Assembly (NCBI RefSeq): GCF_900220985.1 | Contig: NZ_OCPC01000005.1 | Span: 1 to 64,000 of the forward strand | DNA length: 64,000 nt | Direction: 5' to 3' | DNA from: Parahoeflea halophila | Lineage (GTDB): Bacteria; Pseudomonadota; Alphaproteobacteria; Rhizobiales; Rhizobiaceae | Shown: piece by piece, positions 8,997-17,121 of the stretch | How positions within the stretch are numbered: position 1 is the first letter of the stretch | Layout: every line of letters begins with the position of its first letter | The notes under the pieces: model-generated | Databases searched by the model: none | What the model was told of the DNA's origin: nothing | Seen by the model: only the letters and a program-made list of their open reading frames with translations | Translations under genes and position numbers: made by a program

Positions 8997-9524
8997 TTAT
9001 GCCGAGCACCCGTCAGCCGCCATTCGCTGGACAGACCTGAACCAGGCGGAAAGGCGGTCGGCGTCGGTGGTGATCTCCTTGCCGTAGCCGCAGTTGAACT
9101 CATTGAATGCATCCTGGTTGAGGCCGTTGACCCCTAGTAGTACCGGGATGTCGCGGGCCAGTGCAGCTGCGATCAATGGCCGGAAGCCCTTGCCACCGGC
9201 TTCGTGTTTTCCAAACTTGTTGAGGATCAATAGATCGGGCACAGTTTCCAGCCCCGCCTCCACCAGCGCCACCGACCGTTCAAGTGCTGCGGGATCAAGC
9301 CGGCAGCCGCGCGACGCCTCACCCAGCGTCTGCGAGATGCGGATCACCGGGCCGTCGGGCAGCACCCGTACATCCATGTCGCAATGATGCGAGCCGGGGC
9401 GGTCGGAATTGGTTTGCACCACACTGGCAAGCCGAAACCCGTCCGCCTGCAGCCGGTTAGCGAATTCCGAAAGCGCCCGGTCGGTAAGGCCGCGTTCTGT
9501 TGTTTTGACGAAGGCAAGGGCCAT
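8997..9524 (-). CDS. DUF2478-family protein at the end of the nar operon
   Basis: A 175-residue protein resembling the DUF2478 family: opening MALAFVKT, then LASVVQTN and PDLLILNKFGKHEAGGKG (about residues 100-120). Such proteins often accompany molybdenum-related genes, and some have a nucleotide-binding-like fold; a role in molybdenum cofactor supply to nitrate reductase is inference. The ATG at 9524 is chosen over a TTG at 9629, whose extra 35 residues look unlike the family. It lies 112 bases after the PpiC gene, the apparent last cistron of narKGHJI. Confidence 0.7.
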   Translation of the reverse strand: MALAFVKTTERGLTDRALSEFANRLQADGFRLASVVQTNSDRPGSHHCDMDVRVLPDGPVIRISQTLGEASRGCRLDPAALERSVALVEAGLETVPDLLILNKFGKHEAGGKGFRPLIAAALARDIPVLLGVNGLNQDAFNEFNCGYGKEITTDADRLSAWFRSVQRMAADGCSA

Positions 9525-9636
9525 GACGAGATGCTCCAGAAATACGGCGGGTGGTTCAACGCGAGCGAACCTTTGCCCGCCTGATTGATGGTCTGCCGCA
9601 ACCGGGACCGGTGCGGCAGGACTGAACAAAAAAGGG

Positions 9637-10431
9637 TCAGGCGACCCTGAGCGTAATTCCCGTTACATTGGCCTGTTCTGCGAGCCCATCGACAAAGGCG
9701 CGGCAGGCGCGCACCCAAGCGGTCTTTTCAAGCGCTGAGCGCAAGGCTGTCTCCACCGCCTCGAACGGGAGAACTTCCCCATCAGCTCGGGCATCAAGCC
9801 GGACGATGTGAAACCCGTAGCGGCTTTCCACCGGCTTATCCGCGATCTCGCCCTGCTCCAGGCGCAACAGTGCTGCCTCGAATTCGGCCACCGTGTCACC
9901 GGCGGAAATCTGCCCGAGCCTGCCGCCATTGGCACGCGACGAACAGGCCGAATGATCCCGCGCCAGCGCATCGAAGGCTTTCGGTTCGGCCTTGATTTTC
10001 GCCAGCAACGCTTCGGCCTGGTCCTTCGCCACCTTGCGGGCCACCACAGCATCCGGCCGGGCTGCAAACAGGATATGCGCCGCCTCGAACAATGCCGGTG
10101 AACGATGCCGTTTCGGATTGGCCTCATAGGCAGCGCGGACCGCTTGCGGTGTCGGTGCCTCGGTCTCGACCGCCTCGTCAAGCACCTGCCGGATGATGGC
10201 CTCCTCCTCCGTTTCCCAAAGCCCCGGTGCCATTTCCATCGGATCGGGGCTAAGTCCGCGCCGTTTTGCCTCTTGCAAAATCAACGTGCGCACGGCCAGT
10301 GCCCGTGCCGCTGCCATCCAGGCCATGCCCGGCTTGCCTTTCGGCGCCGGATGGTTCTGCGCTTCCGTCGCGATCAGCTCCGGCGAAATCGCTTCGCCGT
10401 TGACGGAAATGTCGGTGAATGTCTGTTTCAT
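9637..10431 (-). CDS. Parvulin-type peptidyl-prolyl isomerase (NifM/PpiC-like)
   Basis: A 264-residue protein with an N-terminal helical chaperone-like part (1-110) and a parvulin rotamase domain (about 120-225). Landmarks are EAAHILFAARP, DHSACSSRANGGRLGQIS, LEQGEIADKPVESRYGFHIVRL. PpiC/NifM-like genes follow narI in several denitrifiers, where they are thought to assist maturation or folding of the nitrate reductase. The ATG at 10431 overlaps the narI stop (ATGA), indicating translational coupling. A longer upstream frame lies inside narI and is rejected. No signal peptide, so it is likely cytoplasmic. Confidence 0.85.
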   Translation of the reverse strand: MKQTFTDISVNGEAISPELIATEAQNHPAPKGKPGMAWMAAARALAVRTLILQEAKRRGLSPDPMEMAPGLWETEEEAIIRQVLDEAVETEAPTPQAVRAAYEANPKRHRSPALFEAAHILFAARPDAVVARKVAKDQAEALLAKIKAEPKAFDALARDHSACSSRANGGRLGQISAGDTVAEFEAALLRLEQGEIADKPVESRYGFHIVRLDARADGEVLPFEAVETALRSALEKTAWVRACRAFVDGLAEQANVTGITLRVA

Positions 10432-11129
10432 GATCTTGGCTCCAGATTTACCTTGTGCTTTCGAGTGCGGACGATCTGGTAACCCGGGCGCAACACGTAG
10501 CGCACAGGAACCGACAGCATGTGCACCAGCCGGGTGAACGGAAACAGGATGAAGATCAGCAGCCCCAGGAAGATATGCAGCTTGTATATCCAGTGCACGT
10601 CGGCCACGATGTACCAGGCATCCTTTCGCATGGTGAAAATCGCCCGCGCCCAATCCATGAACTTGACCATCTCGCCACCGTCCAGATGCTGGATCGAAAC
10701 CAGAATAGTGCCCATACCGATGATGATCTGGGCGAAGAGAAGCACCAGAATGCCGGTGTCAGCAAATGACGAGTTGGCACGCACACGCGCATCAAACAGC
10801 CGCCGGTGCAACAGCATCGCGCCGCCGATGATCGCCATCGCTCCAGCGATGCCGCCGACCACAATCGCCAGCAGCTGCTTGAAGCCGTAGCTGATGCCGA
10901 GCGCGTGAAACAGCTCCACCGGCGTCAGCATACCGACCAGATGGCCGAAGAATACGACCAGGATTCCGACATGGAACAGGATCGAACCCCACACCAGCTG
11001 CTTGCGGCGCAGCAGCTGGCTGGACGAGGATTTCCAGGTGAACGGGTCCCGCTCATAGCGTGCGATCGAGCCGACAACCAGCACCGTCAGCGCAAGATAA
11101 GGCAGAACCCCGAAGATGAAATAGGTCAT
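10428..11129 (-). CDS. narI: Respiratory nitrate reductase, gamma subunit (cytochrome b)
   Basis: A 233-residue integral membrane protein with five hydrophobic segments. It carries the di-heme b centre that oxidises quinol on the periplasmic side and passes electrons to NarH. Histidines suited to heme ligation are seen in ILFHVGILVVFFGHLVG (about 52-70) and near the end in VHWIYKLHIFLG. Length matches the family (about 225-240). It follows narJ after 18 bases and overlaps the PpiC start by four. Confidence 0.95.
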   Translation of the reverse strand: MTYFIFGVLPYLALTVLVVGSIARYERDPFTWKSSSSQLLRRKQLVWGSILFHVGILVVFFGHLVGMLTPVELFHALGISYGFKQLLAIVVGGIAGAMAIIGGAMLLHRRLFDARVRANSSFADTGILVLLFAQIIIGMGTILVSIQHLDGGEMVKFMDWARAIFTMRKDAWYIVADVHWIYKLHIFLGLLIFILFPFTRLVHMLSVPVRYVLRPGYQIVRTRKHKVNLEPRS

Positions 11130-11147
11130 GACGAATGTCCTTTCGCG

Positions 11148-11840
11148 TCAGGCATTGGCGGGACGCAGGGGCGCGTCCATACGGGCAAGAATATCGCGGC
11201 TGACGGGGCACCCGGCGTTCGGATCGGGGCCGAAAGTAACCATCGCCTCCTCGTAGACCGCGTCGAGCGCCTCGAGATCCTCGGGATCGTCATCCTTCTC
11301 GGCAATCAGTGCCTGGGCTTCATCGGTCTCGATCGAGGCCTGCGCGATCTCCGACAACGCGACCAGTACCGACGCATAGGGCGTCTCGCGCCGGGTCAGC
11401 CGTTCGGCCAGTGCGGCGATGATGTGGCCGGCATCGGCCAGCATCTCGCGCGCCTCGGCAAGCGACAGCGTCGAAATGAATTCGAGCAGCACCGGTAAGT
11501 GATCTGGCAGTTCGGTCGCGACCAGGTCGAAGCCCTTGGCGCGATAGGTCTCGAGCAGGTCTACCATCGCCCCGCCCCGGTCCCGGCCCTCGCCGTGGAT
11601 GTGCTCGAACAGGTTGAGCGACAGCGTCCGCGACCGGTCGAACAAGAGCACGTAGCGCTCCTGCAGATCGAAGATGTCGCCGGTCTCGAATTCGGCCAGC
11701 AATGGCTCGATGGCGTAGAGCGCGCCCCCCGGGACGATGGCTTCCGCTTCAAGCACATCCCGGATCGCCGGAATGGCCTCCTGCAACTCGGTGGAAGGGT
11801 AACTCAGCAAGGCCGAGAGGGCTTTGAATGTGCGGATCAT
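11148..11840 (-). CDS. narJ: Nitrate reductase assembly chaperone NarJ
   Basis: A 230-residue all-helical TorD/NarJ-family chaperone. It binds the NarG N-terminus and holds the complex until molybdenum cofactor and FeS insertion are complete. Family signatures are the YPSTELQEAIP opening, YVLLFDRSRTLSLNLFEHIHGEGRDRG (about 62-90) and LPDHLPVLLEF. It is cytoplasmic and not part of the final enzyme. The start overlaps the narH stop by four bases, and narI begins 18 bases after its stop. Confidence 0.95.
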   Translation of the reverse strand: MIRTFKALSALLSYPSTELQEAIPAIRDVLEAEAIVPGGALYAIEPLLAEFETGDIFDLQERYVLLFDRSRTLSLNLFEHIHGEGRDRGGAMVDLLETYRAKGFDLVATELPDHLPVLLEFISTLSLAEAREMLADAGHIIAALAERLTRRETPYASVLVALSEIAQASIETDEAQALIAEKDDDPEDLEALDAVYEEAMVTFGPDPNAGCPVSRDILARMDAPLRPANA

Positions 11841-13360
11841 GACAAGAACTCCGTGGGTGAGCGGAAGCTCTTGCCGCCGCCGAACAATTTGCCTTTGGAT
11901 GTGCCGGACGAGCAGCCATTGCCGTCGGTAAAGCCGCAGCCGGATTTCAGGTCATAGGCGTCCTCGACCAGCTCCCGGTGGGTTGTCGGAATGACGAAAC
12001 GATCCTCGTAATTGGCAATCGCCATCAACTGGTACATGTCGTCGATCTGGTGCGGAGTGAGTCCGACGCGGTTGGCGACGCCGAGATTGACCACGCCATC
12101 CACGGTCTTCGAGCGCATGTAGGCGCGCATCGCCATCATCCGCTCGAGGGCGGCGATCACCGGCGCTTCGTCACCGGCGGTCAGCATGTTGGCGAGATAG
12201 CGCACTGGGATGCGAAGCGATTTCACATCCGGCATGTTATCGACGGTACCGATGGCGCCGGCTTCCGCCGCATTCTGGATCGGCGACAGCGGCGGTACGT
12301 ACCAGACCATCGGCAGGGTGCGGTATTCGGGATGCAGCGGAAAGGCGATCTTCCACTCCACCGCCATCTTCCATACCGGCGAATTCTGCGCGCCCTTGAT
12401 CCAGTCTTCCGGAATGCCCTCCGCGCGAGCCGCCTTGATCACTTCGGGATCGTTGGGGTCAAGGAAGACCCCGAGCTGGGCGTCGTAAAGTTCCTTCTCG
12501 TCCTCGGTGGCAGCCGCCTCAGAGATCTTGTCGGCATCATAAAGCATGACGCCGAGATAGCGGATGCGGCCGACGCAGGTTTCCGAACAGACCGTCGGCT
12601 GGCCCGATTCCAGGCGCGGATAGCACAGGTTGCATTTCTCCGATTTGCCGCTCTCCCAGTTGTAGTAGATCTTCTTGTACGGGCAGCCCGAAACACACAT
12701 GCGCCAGCCGCGGCATTTCTCCTGGTCGATCAGCACGACGCCGTCGTCCTCGCGCTTGTAGATCGCGCCTGAGGGACAGGAGGCGACGCAGGCCGGGTTG
12801 AGGCAATGCTCGCACAGCCGCGGCAGATACATCATGAAGGTGTTTTCGTACTCGCCGTAGATTTCCTTCTCGATGCCCTCGAAATTGTAGTCCTGGCTGC
12901 GCTTGGCGAATTCACCGCCGAGGATTTCTTCCCAGTTCGGACCCCATTCGATCTTTTCCATCCGCTCGCCGGATATCTTCGAGCGCGGCCGCGCGGTCGG
13001 GAACGCCTGCATTTCCGGGGCCGATTTCAGATGGTCGTAGTCGAAATCGAACGGTTCGTAGAAGTCGTCGATTTCAGGCAGATCCGGATTGGCGAAGATG
13101 TTGGCCAGGATCCGCCACTTGCCGCCCTGCTTGGGCTGCAGCTTGCCGGACTTCGACCGGCTCCAGCCGCCGTTCCAGCGTTTCTGGTTTTCCCAATCCT
13201 TGGGATAGCCGATGCCGGGCTTGGTCTCGACATTGTTGAACCAGGCGTATTCGACACCTTCGCGGCTGGTCCAGACGTTCTTGCAGGTCACCGAGCAGGT
13301 GTGGCATCCGATGCACTTGTCGAGATTGAGCACCATGCCGATTTGCGCGCGGACTTTCAT
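11837..13360 (-). CDS. narH: Respiratory nitrate reductase, beta subunit
   Basis: A 507-residue iron-sulfur electron-transfer subunit linking NarI hemes to NarG. The first cluster motif is CIGCHTCSVTC (Cys16, 19, 22, 26). Further clusters are formed by CEHCLNPACVASCPSG, CRGWRMCVSGCP and CNLC/C. The Trp in CRGWRMC replaces a Cys, the hallmark of the 3Fe-4S centre of NarH. Size and motif order are canonical. Overlaps of four bases with narG and narJ show tight coupling. Cytoplasmic face of the membrane. Confidence 0.97.
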   Translation of the reverse strand: MKVRAQIGMVLNLDKCIGCHTCSVTCKNVWTSREGVEYAWFNNVETKPGIGYPKDWENQKRWNGGWSRSKSGKLQPKQGGKWRILANIFANPDLPEIDDFYEPFDFDYDHLKSAPEMQAFPTARPRSKISGERMEKIEWGPNWEEILGGEFAKRSQDYNFEGIEKEIYGEYENTFMMYLPRLCEHCLNPACVASCPSGAIYKREDDGVVLIDQEKCRGWRMCVSGCPYKKIYYNWESGKSEKCNLCYPRLESGQPTVCSETCVGRIRYLGVMLYDADKISEAAATEDEKELYDAQLGVFLDPNDPEVIKAARAEGIPEDWIKGAQNSPVWKMAVEWKIAFPLHPEYRTLPMVWYVPPLSPIQNAAEAGAIGTVDNMPDVKSLRIPVRYLANMLTAGDEAPVIAALERMMAMRAYMRSKTVDGVVNLGVANRVGLTPHQIDDMYQLMAIANYEDRFVIPTTHRELVEDAYDLKSGCGFTDGNGCSSGTSKGKLFGGGKSFRSPTEFLS

Positions 13361-16300
13361 TCTGCTGCCTCCACTTGGGTGGACGGGCGATCCAGCCAGT
13401 CGACCTTTGTCATTTTGCGGACGATGACGAACTCATCGCGATTGGAGCCCACGGTTCCGTAGTAGTTGAAACCGTAGGAGAGCTGTGCGTAGCCGCCGAT
13501 CATGTGGGTCGGTTTGAGCGTGGCGCGGGTCACGGAGTTGTGGATGCCGCCGCGATGGCCGGTGATCTTCGATCCCGGCGTGTTCACGATCTTTTCCTGG
13601 GCGTGATACATGAACAGCGTGCCTTCCTTGATCCGCTGGCTCACCACCGTTCGGGCCGTCAGAACGCCGTTCGAGTTGTAGACCTCGACCCAGTCATTAT
13701 CGACCAGGCCCGCCTTGCTGGCGTCCACTTCCGAGATCCACACCACAGGGCCGCCGCGGTTGAGCGTCAGCATCATCAGATTGTCCGAATAGGTGGAGTG
13801 GATGCCCCATTTCTGGTGCGGCGTGATAAAGTTGAGCACCACATGCGGTTCGCTGTCGCGCTCGGAGATGTTGATGTCCGGACCGACCGTCTTCAGATCC
13901 ACCGGCGGACGCCATGTGACGAAGAACTCGCCGAAGGCCTGCATCCACTTATGGTCCTGATAGAGCTGCTGGCGACCCGAGACCGTACGCCACGGGATCA
14001 GTTCGTGCACATTGGTCCAGCCGGCATTGTAGCACACCTCCTCGCTCTCGATGCCCGACCAGGTCGGCGACGAGATGATCTTGCGAGGCTGGGCCGCGAT
14101 GTCGCGGAAGCGGATCTTCTCGTCCTGCTTGACCTCGGCCAGGTGCTTGTGATCGATGCCGGTGTGCTTGCCGAGCGCGTCCCAGGCCTTGACCGCGACC
14201 TCGCCATTGGTTTCCGGCGCCAGCATCAGGATGACCTCGCAGGCATCAATGGCCGTATCGATCCTGGTCAGCCCTTGGGAAGCTCCCTCCTCCTGCACAG
14301 TGCCGTTGAGCGCCTTGAGATGATGGACCTCCTTCTTGGTGTCCCAAGTGATCCCCTTGCCGCCATTGCCGATCTTCTCCATGAGCGGTCCAAGCGAGGT
14401 AAAGCGCTTGTAAAGATTCGGATAATCGCGTTCGACCGCGATATAGGCGGGAGCCGTCTTTCCCGGAACGAGGTCGCATTCGCCCAGCTTCCAGTCGAGA
14501 ACCTGCGGCTGCGCCAGTTCCGACGGCGTGTCGTGATGCAACGCCAGTTGCACCACATCGGTTTCCACACCGAGGACTTCCGGCGATATCTCGGAGAACT
14601 TCTTCGCGATCGACTTGAAGATCTCCCAATCCGTCTTGCTCTCGTAGGCCGGGTCAACCGCCGCCTGAAGCGGATGGATGAACGGGTGCATGTCGGACGT
14701 GTTCATGTCGTCCTTTTCGTACCAACTCGCCGTCGGCAGCACGATGTCGGCATAGACCGCAGTGGTCGACATGCGGAAATCGATGGTCACCAGAAGATCG
14801 AGCTTTCCTTCCGGCGCCTGGTCATGCCACCTGGCTTCCATCGGCTTCTGCCGGCCTTCCTCGCCCAGATCCTTGCCCTGGACGCCGTGATCGGTGCCGA
14901 GCAGGTGCTTGAGGAAATACTCGTGCCCCTTGCCCGACGAGCCGAGAAGATTTGAGCGCCAGACAAACAGGTTGCGCGGCCAGTTTTCCGGTGCGTCCGG
15001 ATCCTGGCACGACATTTCCAATTCGCCGGATTTCAGTTTCTCCGCGACATAGGCTGGCACGTCCTTGCCGGACGACTTGGCGGCGCGGCCGACCTCGAGC
15101 GGGTTGGTCCTGAGCTGCGGTGCCGACGGCAACCAGCCCATGCGCTCGGCTCGAATGTTGTAATCGATCAGGCTGAGCTGCTTCCAGTCGCCTTCCGGCG
15201 CCGTCGGCGACAGGATCTCCGCCGCCGTCACCGTCTCGTAGCGCCACTGGTCGGTATGGGCGTACCAGGCCGATGTCGAGTTCATGTGCCGAGGCGGACG
15301 GGCCCAGTCAAGCGCAAACGCCAGCGGCGCCCAGCCGGTCTGGGGCCTGAGTTTCTCCTGACCAACATAATGCGCCCAGCCGCCGCCGGACTGGCCAATG
15401 CATCCGCACATCACCAGCATGTTGATGACCGCACGGTAGTTCATGTCCATGTGGTACCAGTGGTTCATCGCCGCACCGATGATCACCATCGACTTGCCAC
15501 GGGTCCTTTCAGCATTATCGGCAAATTCGCGCGCCACCTGGATGATCTTGTCACGGCGAACGCCGGTGATCTTCTCCGCCCAGGCCGGTGTGAATGGAAC
15601 GTCGTCATCATAGGAGCTGGCGATATTGCCGCCACCCAGGCCGCGGTCCAGGCTGTAATTGGCACAGAACAGGTCGAAAACCGTGGCAACCATGGCGGTC
15701 TTGCTATTGGCCAGCTTGATCTTCTTGACCGGCACGTTACGGGTCAGCACGTCGGGATGATCGCAGACCTCGAAGCCGTTGGTTGCGGCGCCGCCGAAAT
15801 AGGGAAACTCGACGCCCACGACTGCATCGTGGTCCGTATCCAGGATCTGGCTCATGCGCAGCTTGACCGGTGCGCCTGCGGCCTTTTCTTCGAGATTCCA
15901 GTTGCCGTGCTCGCCCCAGCGAAAACCGATCGAGCCGTTGGGGACGACGATGTCCCCGGTTGCGTCATCGATGCCGACTGTCTTCCATTCCGGATTGTTG
16001 TCCTGGCCGAGTTTCTTTGCGAAGTCGGAGGCGCGCAACAGCCGGCCGGGAATGTAGGAGCCGCCGCGCCTGTCGAGCTGCACCAGCATCGGCATGTCGG
16101 AATATTTGCGGCAATAATCCTCGAAATACTCGGCTTGCCGGTCGATATGGAATTCCCTCAGGATCACATGACCAAAGGCCATGCCGAGCGCCGCGTCGGT
16201 ACCCTGCTTGGCGTTGAGCCAGATGTCGGAAAACTTCGACGCTTCGGAGTAATCCGGGCAGATGACGGCCGACTTGGTGCCGCGGTAGCGCGCCTCGGTG

Positions 16301-17103
16301 TAGAAATGCGCATCCGGCGTGCGCGTCTGCGGCACGTTCGAGCCCCAAAGGATGAGGAAGCCGGCATTGTACCAGTCAGCCGATTCCGGCACGTCGGTTT
16401 GCTCGCCCCAGGTCTGCGGCGAGGCCGGCGGCAGGTCGCAATACCAGTCATAGAACGACATGCAGGTCCCGCCGAGCAGGCTCAGATAGCGCGAACCGGC
16501 CGCATAGGACACCATCGACATCGCCGGGATCGGCGAAAATCCGAACACCCGGTCCGGGCCGTATTTCTTCGCCGTGTAGGCATTGGCGGCGGCGGTGATT
16601 TCGGTGGCCTCGTCCCAAGAGGCGCGAATAAACCCGCCCTTGCCGCGCTTCGTGACATAGTCGGCGCGCAAGGCCGGATCCGACTGGATGGTCGTCCAGG
16701 CCTGGATTGCCGATTGGGTCGGGCGCAACTTGCGCCAGGTCTTCATCAGCCGGGCGCGGACCAGCGGTGTTTTCACCCGGTTGGCGGAATAAAGATACCA
16801 GCTGTAGCTGGCGCCGCGGGCGCAGCCGCGCGGTTCGTGATTGGGCAGTTCCGGCCGGGTGCGCGGATAGTCGGTCTGCTGGGTTTCCCAGGTGACGACG
16901 CCGGATTTGACGTAGATCTTCCAGGAACAGGAGCCCGTGCAATTGACCCCGTGGGTCGAGCGGACGATTTTGTCATGGCGCCAGCGATTGCGGTAGACAT
17001 CCTCCCAGTCGCGGCTTTCGATCGTGGTTTCACCATGACCGTCGGAGAAGGTATCGACACGCTTGGTGGCTAAGAAGTTCAGTCTGTCGAGCAGATGGCT
17101 CAT
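13357..17103 (-). CDS. narG: Respiratory nitrate reductase, alpha (catalytic) subunit
   Basis: A 1248-residue Mo-bisMGD enzyme that reduces nitrate to nitrite in the cytoplasm using quinol electrons. The FS0 cluster ligands are visible as His51, Cys55, Cys59 and Cys94 (HGVNCTGSC ... GCARG). The YDWYCDLPP segment (218-226) contains the Asp that ligates molybdenum in this family. GSNVPQTRTPDAHF is the cofactor-binding segment. There is no Tat signal peptide, as expected of the membrane-anchored cytoplasmic type and unlike Nap. Eighteen bases separate it from narK. Confidence 0.98.
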   Translation of the reverse strand: MSHLLDRLNFLATKRVDTFSDGHGETTIESRDWEDVYRNRWRHDKIVRSTHGVNCTGSCSWKIYVKSGVVTWETQQTDYPRTRPELPNHEPRGCARGASYSWYLYSANRVKTPLVRARLMKTWRKLRPTQSAIQAWTTIQSDPALRADYVTKRGKGGFIRASWDEATEITAAANAYTAKKYGPDRVFGFSPIPAMSMVSYAAGSRYLSLLGGTCMSFYDWYCDLPPASPQTWGEQTDVPESADWYNAGFLILWGSNVPQTRTPDAHFYTEARYRGTKSAVICPDYSEASKFSDIWLNAKQGTDAALGMAFGHVILREFHIDRQAEYFEDYCRKYSDMPMLVQLDRRGGSYIPGRLLRASDFAKKLGQDNNPEWKTVGIDDATGDIVVPNGSIGFRWGEHGNWNLEEKAAGAPVKLRMSQILDTDHDAVVGVEFPYFGGAATNGFEVCDHPDVLTRNVPVKKIKLANSKTAMVATVFDLFCANYSLDRGLGGGNIASSYDDDVPFTPAWAEKITGVRRDKIIQVAREFADNAERTRGKSMVIIGAAMNHWYHMDMNYRAVINMLVMCGCIGQSGGGWAHYVGQEKLRPQTGWAPLAFALDWARPPRHMNSTSAWYAHTDQWRYETVTAAEILSPTAPEGDWKQLSLIDYNIRAERMGWLPSAPQLRTNPLEVGRAAKSSGKDVPAYVAEKLKSGELEMSCQDPDAPENWPRNLFVWRSNLLGSSGKGHEYFLKHLLGTDHGVQGKDLGEEGRQKPMEARWHDQAPEGKLDLLVTIDFRMSTTAVYADIVLPTASWYEKDDMNTSDMHPFIHPLQAAVDPAYESKTDWEIFKSIAKKFSEISPEVLGVETDVVQLALHHDTPSELAQPQVLDWKLGECDLVPGKTAPAYIAVERDYPNLYKRFTSLGPLMEKIGNGGKGITWDTKKEVHHLKALNGTVQEEGASQGLTRIDTAIDACEVILMLAPETNGEVAVKAWDALGKHTGIDHKHLAEVKQDEKIRFRDIAAQPRKIISSPTWSGIESEEVCYNAGWTNVHELIPWRTVSGRQQLYQDHKWMQAFGEFFVTWRPPVDLKTVGPDINISERDSEPHVVLNFITPHQKWGIHSTYSDNLMMLTLNRGGPVVWISEVDASKAGLVDNDWVEVYNSNGVLTARTVVSQRIKEGTLFMYHAQEKIVNTPGSKITGHRGGIHNSVTRATLKPTHMIGGYAQLSYGFNYYGTVGSNRDEFVIVRKMTKVDWLDRPSTQVEAAE

Positions 17104-17121
17104 CTTGCTTTTCCTTTCAGG

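Noticed and set aside
13375-17073. Long plus-strand frames of 526 and 605 codons opposite narG
   Set aside because: They are antisense to narG, whose motifs are complete; long antisense frames are common in GC-rich DNA.
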